This document shows, one piece after another, positions 1 to 5,145 of a stretch of 6,557 nucleotides of DNA (positions are counted from its first letter, which is position 1; each line of letters begins with the position of its first letter). Source of the stretch: an uncultured Chitinophagaceae bacterium (GTDB taxonomy: Bacteria > Bacteroidota > Bacteroidia > Chitinophagales > Chitinophagaceae); assembly GCA_937897585.1 (NCBI GenBank), contig CALCNY010000114.1:1-6557 (forward strand), read 5' to 3'. The position numbers and the translations under genes are program-made. Under the pieces are notes generated by a model. It worked only from the letters and a program-made list of their open reading frames with translations. It was not told the origin of the DNA and searched no databases.

Positions 1-17
1 GTTCATGCCCAATTTGG

Positions 18-90
18 TGATTTGATAATTAGTTAATTTGAAATTTAAAACTGCCACATCATCAAATTATCAAATCATCACATCATCAAA
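18..90. repeat. Octamer tandem repeat and 13-bp inverted repeat at the 3' end of the RluA-family gene
   Basis: Read on the minus strand, 59-90 is four 8-base units in tandem: TTTGATGA, TGTGATGA, TTTGATAA, TTTGATGA. The first unit (83-90) contains the TGA stop codon of the RluA-family gene. A partial, diverged unit follows at 51-58. The same word also occurs in the opposite orientation at 18-30, giving a perfect 13-bp inverted repeat (18-30 with 65-77) with a 34-base loop. The arms could form a hairpin in the 3' UTR, but no U-tract is visible, so I do not call an intrinsic terminator. Function is unknown. Confidence 0.7.
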
Positions 91-802
91 TTTTTCCCAA
101 TTGCTGCATCAAAGCCCTAAATTCTTTAGGCATCTCAGCAGTTAATTCATGATGCGTTCCATGCTCATCATCAAAAATAAGTTTGTAAGAATGTAAAGCC
201 AATCTGCTGATCATTGGTCTTTCCTCTTCATCATGTTTGCTGAGCTTGAATTTCTTTTTGAAGGAAGATAACAAAACGGGTTTCCCATCTCCATACATAT
301 CATCACAGGCCAAAGGATGTCCCCAGTTTTTGCAGTGCACTCTGATCTGATGCGTTCTGCCGGTATGCAATTGAAAAGAAACCAATGAGAATTGTTTGTG
401 TGCTTCCAGAACTTCATATCCTGTAGAAGAAGCTTTACCATTTCTATGAATGGTCATCATGCCTTTAATGACAGGATGTTCGGAAATAGGCGCATCGATA
501 AGTCCTGATGCTGTTGCTGGCATTCCCAATACAACACCCAAATAATATTTCTCAATTTTCCGCTCTTCAAAAAGCATTGAAAAAAACTTATGAGTAGTTT
601 CTGTTTTTGCAAATACAATCAATCCGCTAGTGTCTTTATCCAGGCGATGAACGGTGAATATTTGTCCATATTTTTCAATCAAGAATTCTTTAAGAGATTT
701 TTCTGATTGCGCCCTGTCTGGAATACTGAGCATACCGGCAGGTTTGTTGATGGCAACAAACTCGTCATTTTCAAAAACAATTTGAATAGATTGTTTAGTC
801 AC
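86..802 (-). CDS. RluA-family pseudouridine synthase without S4 domain
   Basis: This enzyme isomerises specific uridines in rRNA or tRNA to pseudouridine in the cytoplasm. The signature HRLDKDTSG is at residues 52-60, with catalytic Asp55. The early fold motif NKPAGMLS is at 19-26, LHTGRTHQIRVH at 145-156 and LALHSYKL at 201-208. At 238 residues it has the length of a bare catalytic domain and starts directly at the first strand, so there is no N-terminal S4 domain, as in E. coli RluA. The target uridine cannot be read from the sequence. The start is a GTG at 800-802. The next Met (residue 24) would remove the conserved NKPAG segment, so GTG is preferred. The start overlaps the end of the upstream pseudouridine synthase gene by 8 bases (shared bases GTGACTAA) and lacks a Shine-Dalgarno sequence, which suggests translational coupling. 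The family is certain; the specificity is not. Confidence 0.95.
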   Translation of the reverse strand: MTKQSIQIVFENDEFVAINKPAGMLSIPDRAQSEKSLKEFLIEKYGQIFTVHRLDKDTSGLIVFAKTETTHKFFSMLFEERKIEKYYLGVVLGMPATASGLIDAPISEHPVIKGMMTIHRNGKASSTGYEVLEAHKQFSLVSFQLHTGRTHQIRVHCKNWGHPLACDDMYGDGKPVLLSSFKKKFKLSKHDEEERPMISRLALHSYKLIFDDEHGTHHELTAEMPKEFRALMQQLGKI

Positions 803-1811
803 TTGCTTTTTGAGATTTCTTTTTAGAAGCGTTTAAATATTTCAGGAGTCGGATTTCTTTTTCACTTAAGAAACGCCATTTGCCTCTTTCGACATTTTTC
901 TTTGTTAGGCCTGCATACATCACTCTATCCAAGCCTTTCACATCGTATTTCAAGTGTTCGAAAATACGCCTTACAATTCTGTTTCTTCCACTATGGATTT
1001 CTATACCGATGATGGATTTGTCTTTAGAATCAGCATAAGCCAGACTATCGACAAATACAGGTCCATCCTCCAATATCAGACCCTTTAGAATTTTATCGAA
1101 ATCGCCCTTTGTTAAAATTTTATCAAGCTTGACTTCATATATTTTTTTAATTTCAAAACTGGGATGAGATAATTTTTGAGTAAGGTCGCCGTCGTTAGTA
1201 AACAGCAAAACTCCAGAAGTATTTCTGTCCAATCTGCCTATGGGATATACTCTTTCTGTTGTTGCATTTTGTATTAATTGCAAAACAGTTTTTCTTCCCT
1301 GAGGATCTTCAGTAGTGGTGATGTAGTCTTTAGGTTTATTAAGAAGGATGTATTGAAGATTTTTTGTGATGAAGATTTTTTTATTGTTGTAAAAAACTTC
1401 ATCTTTTGATTCTATTTTAAATCCAGGTTCTGATACCACTTTCCCGTTTACTTTCACCTTTCCTTCTGTTATAATAGAAACTGCATCTCTTCTCGAACAA
1501 ATGCCGCAATGGGCCAGATATTTATTGAGCGGCATAGAGGCATGATCTGCTTTTGCAGCTACAATTGTTTTGGCTTTTGAATTTGGTGATGACACCTCCT
1601 TATTAGTGGTATTTGGAGCTTTTGCAAGAGGTGCTTTTGGGTTGGCTAAGGCAGCTTTCTTTGCCATTCTCGCCTGATATTTCTCCTCTTTTATTTTGTC
1701 GAAATAAGCAGCTCTTTCTTTTTTTATTTTTTTCTTTTCCTGGCGAAAAGACTCTTTAATCGCGCTGTTTTTTTTGGGGTTTGCAAATTTCTGAAATGCA
1801 GACTGGCTCAT
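795..1811 (-). CDS. rluB: S4-domain pseudouridine synthase, RsuA/RluB family, with long basic N-terminal extension
   Basis: This is a probable large-subunit rRNA pseudouridine synthase; E. coli RluB modifies U2605 of 23S rRNA. With the chosen start it has 338 residues. An S4 RNA-binding domain spans about 94-140 (LNKYLAHCGICSRRDA at 95-110). The catalytic motif GRLDRNTSG is at 192-200 with Asp195, followed by LSHPS (214-218) and the family C-terminal motif GRNRIVRRIFE (275-285). The sequence around the active site and HPS motif resembles RluB more than RsuA or RluF, but RluE/RluF-like specificity is not excluded. Residues 1-93 are a low-complexity Lys/Ala-rich extension missing from standard members. 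I chose ATG 1809-1811. An upstream ATG at 1862 would add 17 residues, but that extension crosses the promoter-like box at 1852-1859 and reads as non-conserved sequence. The gene overlaps the next pseudouridine synthase gene by 8 bases. Confidence 0.93.
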   Translation of the reverse strand: MSQSAFQKFANPKKNSAIKESFRQEKKKIKKERAAYFDKIKEEKYQARMAKKAALANPKAPLAKAPNTTNKEVSSPNSKAKTIVAAKADHASMPLNKYLAHCGICSRRDAVSIITEGKVKVNGKVVSEPGFKIESKDEVFYNNKKIFITKNLQYILLNKPKDYITTTEDPQGRKTVLQLIQNATTERVYPIGRLDRNTSGVLLFTNDGDLTQKLSHPSFEIKKIYEVKLDKILTKGDFDKILKGLILEDGPVFVDSLAYADSKDKSIIGIEIHSGRNRIVRRIFEHLKYDVKGLDRVMYAGLTKKNVERGKWRFLSEKEIRLLKYLNASKKKSQKASD

Positions 1812-1851
1812 GAGTTTAAGTTTTATGCTGTTTTTCAACAGTAATGTAAAA

Positions 1852-1859
1852 CGAAGATA
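1852..1859 (-). promoter_or_regulatory. Probable -7 box for the rluB-like/rluA-like gene pair
   Basis: Read on the minus strand this is TATCTTCG, one mismatch from the Bacteroidota -7 consensus TAnnTTTG. It lies between the upstream terminator (1884-1909) and the ATG at 1811, which would give a leader of roughly 35-40 nt. A loose TTTAG sits where a -33 element is expected. The placement supports the ATG at 1811 over the one at 1862. This is inferred from the motif and context only. Confidence 0.45.
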
Positions 1860-1883
1860 CAATTAAATCAGACTAAATGGCAC

Positions 1884-1909
1884 AAAAAAGCGTGCTTATA
1901 AAAGCACGC
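1884..1909 (-). terminator. Intrinsic terminator of the LTxxQ-protein gene
   Basis: On the minus strand a perfect 8-bp stem, GCGTGCTT with AAGCACGC (arms 1902-1909 and 1890-1897), closes a 4-base loop (1898-1901). Six T residues follow directly (1884-1889). This is the textbook layout of a Rho-independent terminator. It begins about 25 bases after the stop codon of the LTxxQ gene (1934) and ends before the promoter-like box of the rluB-like gene, so the two transcription units are separate. Confidence 0.92.
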
Positions 1910-1933
1910 CCTTATTCAACCGACTTTTAAACT

Positions 1934-2596
1934 CTACTTTTTAATCGCCGATTTATCTTTAGTTTCTTTCTTTTTTCTTTTTTCAAGTGCTTTTATTAAT
2001 TGCTCTTTGGTAAGAATATTCATTCTGGCCTCTCTTGCATTTTTGATTGCAGCTTTGATTTGTGTTTTCTTTTCCTGGTCGTTTAGTTTGCTATTGTTTT
2101 TAATACTCTCTACATCCGCTTTCGTTTTTTGACGTAGGGCATTCATTTGTTTTGTTTGGTCTTCAGTAAGGTTTAAAGCTTCTTTCATTTTAGCCATTTT
2201 TTTCTCATATATCTCATTTTTCTTATTCTCTCTCTCGGCTTTCATGGAAGCTATTTTGTCTTTTTGTTCTTTGGTTAAAACAGCTTGTCTTTTAGACCGC
2301 ATTTCATTTCTGATAGCAGTTTTTTTATCATTAAATTCTTTGACTGTGATGGTTTGTTGGAGATTCAATGCTTCCATTTTCTTCTTTTCTTCAACGCGAA
2401 TGGCTTGCATCTGAGACTTTTGATTTTCGGTAAGACCGATTGCTTGCATCATCTTCGATTTCTGTTCTTTTCCTGAATGATGCTGGCGTTTTTCATTTTT
2501 TTTGCCTTGGTGCATTGCATCTTTATTGCATTTTTCCTGGGCAATGCTACATGTGAAAGAAAAAATTGAAAAAATGAGAATTATATACTTTTTCAT
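1934..2596 (-). CDS. Secreted LTxxQ-repeat protein (Spy/CpxP-like), helical and Lys-rich
   Basis: This is a 220-residue protein with a clear Sec signal peptide: KK at 2-3, a hydrophobic core at about 4-14, and a likely signal peptidase I site near SIAQ (17-20). No lipobox is visible although Cys16 is present, so it is probably periplasmic and soluble. The mature part is almost entirely charged, predicted helical and rich in Lys, Glu, Gln and Met. LTxxQ motifs occur at 55-59 (LTENQ), 107-111 (LTKEQ), 143-147 (LTEDQ) and 195-199 (LTKEQ). They form two pairs, each with a 52-residue spacing, offset by 88 residues, which indicates an internal duplication. Spy and CpxP, the named LTxxQ proteins, are periplasmic chaperone or envelope-stress proteins. 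A comparable role here is inference only. A His/Met-containing stretch follows Cys23 (about 28-50). The gene has its own terminator and lies 80 bases downstream of rlmN. Confidence 0.85.
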   Translation of the reverse strand: MKKYIILIFSIFSFTCSIAQEKCNKDAMHQGKKNEKRQHHSGKEQKSKMMQAIGLTENQKSQMQAIRVEEKKKMEALNLQQTITVKEFNDKKTAIRNEMRSKRQAVLTKEQKDKIASMKAERENKKNEIYEKKMAKMKEALNLTEDQTKQMNALRQKTKADVESIKNNSKLNDQEKKTQIKAAIKNAREARMNILTKEQLIKALEKRKKKETKDKSAIKK

Positions 2597-2627
2597 AAAC
2601 CTTGTTTTTAAGCAGGGCCTATGACTA

Positions 2628-2655
2628 TAAGTGATAATTTGGGTTTAATCACTTA
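2628..2655. repeat. 8-bp inverted repeat between rlmN and the LTxxQ gene
   Basis: TAAGTGAT (2628-2635) and ATCACTTA (2648-2655) are perfect reverse complements separated by 12 bases. A run of A on the plus strand (T on the minus strand) directly abuts the right arm. For rlmN, which is transcribed from right to left, the T-run precedes the hairpin instead of following it, so it does not look like an intrinsic terminator for that gene. Its position, about 30 bases upstream of the LTxxQ start, would also suit an operator or a leader hairpin. I cannot decide between these. Confidence 0.4.
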
Positions 2656-2676
2656 AAAAAAAATAATTAGAATATT

Positions 2677-3732
2677 TTAGGAAACAGATAATTTGTCTTT
2701 GTTTGCTAGTTGTCCGCAAGCAGCATCGATATCTTTGCCACGGCTTCTTCTCACTCGAACATTCACTCTATGTTTTGCGAGGTGATCAGTGAATTGCTGG
2801 GTTTTATCTTCATCAGGCTTTACGAATTCTGCACCAAATATTGGGTTGTATTCAATTACATTAATAAGATGAGTTGGGATTTTTCTATAGATTTTAATCA
2901 ATTCATCAGCATCTTCTAAGCTGTCATTTCTATCCTTAAATAAGATGTATTCAAGTGTAATGTCATTTTTGGTTTTATCGTAGAAATAATTCAAAGCCTC
3001 AATCAGCAAATCAATGGTATTGCTTTCATTGATGGGCATGATTTCATCTCTTTTTTTATCGGTAGGAGCGTGCAAAGACAAGGCTAAATTGAATCTCACC
3101 TGATCGTCGCCTAATTGCTTTATCATTTTGGCTACTCCTGCAGTGGAAACTGTAATTCTTTTCGGACTCATGTTCATGCTATCAGAAGCAGTAATGCGGT
3201 CTATTGATTTTAAAACATTTTTATAATTGAGCAGCGGTTCACCCATACCCATGTAAACGATATTGGTTAGCTTTTTTTGGTACATTTTTTCACTTTGCTC
3301 ATTTAACAAAGCCACTTGATCGTATATCTCTCCAAAATCTAGGTTTCTCTTACGGTCCATTTTACCAGTAGCACAAAACTTGCAAGTCAAGCTGCAGCCA
3401 ATTTGAGAAGATACACAAGCCGTATTTCTTTTTTCTGTGGGAATGAGAACACCTTCAATCAAATGTCCATCAAAAGTTTTGAATCTAGACTTTATCGTAC
3501 CATCATTACTATTTTGGATAACATCTACTTTAATGGCATTTAATTCAAAATCTTCGGCAAGTTTTTTTCTCAAATCAAGCGAAAGATTGCTCATATCATT
3601 GAAATCTCTGGCATTTTGCTTCCATAGCCATTCGTAAGCCTGTATCGCTCTGAATTTTTTATCGCCTATTGACTCAAAATACTCCTTTAATTGGGGTAAG
3701 CTGAGTTCTCTGATATTTTTTGGAGTTACCAT
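2677..3732 (-). CDS. rlmN: Dual-specificity 23S rRNA/tRNA adenine-C2 methyltransferase RlmN
   Basis: This radical-SAM enzyme methylates C2 of A2503 in the peptidyl-transferase centre of 23S rRNA; in E. coli it also methylates A37 of some tRNAs. At 351 residues it has the usual length. The 4Fe-4S cluster motif CxxxCxxC is Cys113, Cys117 and Cys120 (CSLTCKFC). The SAM-binding MGMGEP is at 161-166. The methyl-carrying Cys is Cys339 in AACGQL, and Cys106 in ACVSSQ matches E. coli Cys118, needed to resolve the covalent intermediate. All key residues are therefore present. An N-terminal RNA-binding region occupies about 1-95. KRITVSTAG (191-199) and NLALSLHAP (215-223) are also typical. The ATG at 3730-3732 gives the expected N-terminus. 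It is divergent from the thiolase gene, with a promoter-like box only five bases upstream of the start codon. Confidence 0.98.
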   Translation of the reverse strand: MVTPKNIRELSLPQLKEYFESIGDKKFRAIQAYEWLWKQNARDFNDMSNLSLDLRKKLAEDFELNAIKVDVIQNSNDGTIKSRFKTFDGHLIEGVLIPTEKRNTACVSSQIGCSLTCKFCATGKMDRKRNLDFGEIYDQVALLNEQSEKMYQKKLTNIVYMGMGEPLLNYKNVLKSIDRITASDSMNMSPKRITVSTAGVAKMIKQLGDDQVRFNLALSLHAPTDKKRDEIMPINESNTIDLLIEALNYFYDKTKNDITLEYILFKDRNDSLEDADELIKIYRKIPTHLINVIEYNPIFGAEFVKPDEDKTQQFTDHLAKHRVNVRVRRSRGKDIDAACGQLANKDKLSVS

Positions 3733-3736
3733 GGCA

Positions 3737-3744
3737 CAAAGATA
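3737..3744 (-). promoter_or_regulatory. Consensus -7 box for rlmN, possibly giving a leaderless mRNA
   Basis: On the minus strand this is TATCTTTG, a perfect match to the Bacteroidota -7 consensus TAnnTTTG. Its last base is only four bases short of the rlmN ATG (3732). With the usual start a few bases downstream of the box, transcription would begin at or next to the ATG. No strong TTTG-type -33 element is visible; GGTTAA lies at about the right distance. Called from motif and position only. Confidence 0.5.
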
Positions 3745-3797
3745 AACAACCTTGCCTTGAATTTAACCGCAGTAATAAGTTACTTACCGAAAGCCAT

Positions 3798-3805
3798 TAT
3801 ATTTG
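3798..3805 (+). promoter_or_regulatory. Consensus -7 box for the thiolase gene
   Basis: TATATTTG is a perfect match to the Bacteroidota -7 consensus TAnnTTTG. It lies 49 bases before the thiolase ATG and would give a leader of about 40-45 nt. The upstream -33 region is weak. It contains an odd palindrome, TAAGT-T-ACTTA (3776-3786), which could be an operator or chance. Confidence 0.55.
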
Positions 3806-3816
3806 TGTTACTCAAT

Positions 3817-3841
3817 TTTGAATTGAATTGCTTTGAATTGA
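3817..3841 (+). repeat. Direct repeat in the thiolase 5' leader
   Basis: TTTGAATTGA occurs at 3817-3826 and again at 3832-3841, a 15-base offset, with an extra ATTGAATTG-like word between them. It lies between the promoter-like box and the ATG, in the predicted 5' leader. It is AT-rich enough to be slippage-derived, and function is unknown. An A-rich stretch without a Shine-Dalgarno sequence follows up to the ATG at 3855. Confidence 0.45.
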
Positions 3842-3854
3842 AAAAAAACAAATC

Positions 3855-5048
3855 ATGGAAACAGTTTATGTTATAGATTCAGTAAGAACTCCAATTGGTA
3901 AATATGGCGGTGCCTTATCGACAGTTAGGCCTGATGATTTGCTGGCGTTAGTCATCAAAGCTTTAATCGGTAGAAATAAAAACATTGATGTTAATGCCAT
4001 TGAAGATGTAATTGCAGGTGCTGCAAATCAAAGTGGTGAAGACAATAGAAACGTGGCAAGAATGGCGGCTTTGCTTGCCGGTTTACCTGCTTCAGTTGCA
4101 GGAAATACAGTGAATAGGCTTTGTGCCAGTGGACTTCAAGCCATTATGGACAGTGCCAGAACCATAGCTTGCGGGGATGCTCATATGATGATTGCTTGTG
4201 GTGTAGAAAGTATGAGTAGGGCTCCATTTGTGATGCCGAAAGCGACAACGCCTTTCGATAGAAATGCACAAGTTTTTGATACCACAATGGGATGGCGTTT
4301 TATCAATAAAAAATTATCTGAAATGTATTTCCCATATTCAATGGGAGAAACTGCCGAAAATGTAGCTCGCCAGTGGAATATCAGCAGGCATGCACAGGAT
4401 GAATTTGCCATGACAAGCCAGCAGAAATATGCAATAGCCCATAAGGCAGAAAAATTTAAAGATGAAATCATTCCTGTTCAAATTCAAGTAGGTAAAGATG
4501 TTTTTGATTTTGAACAAGACGAACACCCAAGATTATCCTCATTAGAAAAATTGGCCCAATTAAAACCAGCATTTATTAAAGATGGAACTGTAACAGCAGG
4601 TAATAGTAGTGGGATAAATGATGGCGCATCTGCCATGTTACTTGCAGGAGAAGCCGCTGTAAAAAAATTCGCATTAAAACCAATTGCCAAAATAAAAAGT
4701 ATGGCAGTTGCCGGAGTAGAACCTGCCGTTATGGGAATTGGCCCATTGCCAGCTACGCAAAAAGCATTGAAAAGAGCAGGTTTGACAGTGGGCGATTTGG
4801 ATTTAATAGAATTGAACGAAGCTTTTGCCTCTCAAAGCATTGCTTGTATTCATGACCTCGGGCTTGATCTGGAAAAAGTAAATGTAAATGGAGGTGCCAT
4901 TGCATTAGGTCATCCATTAGGCTGCAGTGGGGTAAGAATTTCAACAACCCTTTTACATGAAATGAAAAGAAGAAAAAGTAAGTATGGACTGGCAACAATG
5001 TGTGTGGGCGTAGGACAGGGAGCGGCGGTTATTTTTGAAGGGGTATGA
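3855..5048 (+). CDS. pcaF: 3-oxoadipyl-CoA-type thiolase (acetyl-CoA C-acyltransferase, PcaF/PaaJ-like)
   Basis: This degradative thiolase of 397 residues has the standard length and all catalytic residues: nucleophile Cys90 in NRLCASG, His353 in GHPLG, and Cys383 in CVGVGQG. NEAFA is at 321-325. The specificity call rests on GEDNRNVARMA (61-71) and DTTMGWRFIN (142-151), which I recognise from PcaF/PaaJ and which generic acetoacetyl-CoA thiolases lack. PcaF cleaves 3-oxoadipyl-CoA with CoA to succinyl-CoA and acetyl-CoA, the last step of the beta-ketoadipate pathway. PaaJ performs the same step, and an earlier cleavage, in phenylacetate breakdown; sequence alone does not separate the two. No other aromatic-degradation gene is in the window, so the gene appears to stand alone here, and a role in general beta-oxidation remains possible. 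It is transcribed divergently from rlmN and convergently with hisS. Confidence 0.93.
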   Translation: METVYVIDSVRTPIGKYGGALSTVRPDDLLALVIKALIGRNKNIDVNAIEDVIAGAANQSGEDNRNVARMAALLAGLPASVAGNTVNRLCASGLQAIMDSARTIACGDAHMMIACGVESMSRAPFVMPKATTPFDRNAQVFDTTMGWRFINKKLSEMYFPYSMGETAENVARQWNISRHAQDEFAMTSQQKYAIAHKAEKFKDEIIPVQIQVGKDVFDFEQDEHPRLSSLEKLAQLKPAFIKDGTVTAGNSSGINDGASAMLLAGEAAVKKFALKPIAKIKSMAVAGVEPAVMGIGPLPATQKALKRAGLTVGDLDLIELNEAFASQSIACIHDLGLDLEKVNVNGGAIALGHPLGCSGVRISTTLLHEMKRRKSKYGLATMCVGVGQGAAVIFEGV

Positions 5049-5060
5049 TTGAATATTATG

Positions 5061-5105
5061 TAGGTTCAATAGGTTCAAAATGTTTAAAAGGTTCAAGATG
5101 TTTGT
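5061..5105. repeat. Nonamer tandem repeat after the thiolase gene
   Basis: Five consecutive 9-base units start 12 bases after the thiolase stop: TAGGTTCAA, TAGGTTCAA, AATGTTTAA, AAGGTTCAA, GATGTTTGT. The first two are identical. Units 2-3 and 4-5 also read as a higher-order 18-base repeat with few mismatches. It lies in the 97-base gap between two convergent genes. No hairpin with a U-tract is visible for either gene, so termination here must use another mechanism or lie elsewhere. Confidence 0.7.
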
Positions 5106-5124
5106 AATAAAATCGAGAGCCAAC

Positions 5125-5145
5125 CAAACAATAAACAACAAACAA
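5125..5145. repeat. Heptamer tandem repeat abutting the hisS stop codon
   Basis: Three 7-base units, CAAACAA, TAAACAA, CAAACAA on the plus strand, fill 5125-5145 and touch the hisS stop codon at 5146-5148. On the hisS mRNA they read as UUGUUU-type units directly after UAA. A partial, degenerate unit may continue to the left. No function is evident. Confidence 0.6.

Noticed and set aside
1812..1862. Seventeen-residue N-terminal extension of the rluB-like gene from the ATG at 1862
   Set aside because: It would run across the promoter-like box at 1852-1859, leaves almost no leader after the terminator, and the ATG at 1811 gives a typical N-terminus.
4181..4998. Several minus-strand open frames inside the thiolase gene
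   Set aside because: They are shadows of a strongly conserved coding frame with all thiolase motifs intact, and none has a promoter or recognisable domain.
4953..5141. Repetitive minus-strand peptide (Leu-Asn-rich) across the nonamer repeat
   Set aside because: The peptide periodicity is simply the 9-base DNA repeat translated. It overlaps the thiolase end and shows no coding signals.
5061..5145. CRISPR-like array in the convergent gap
   Set aside because: Units are 7-9 bases with no spacers, far too short for CRISPR repeats.
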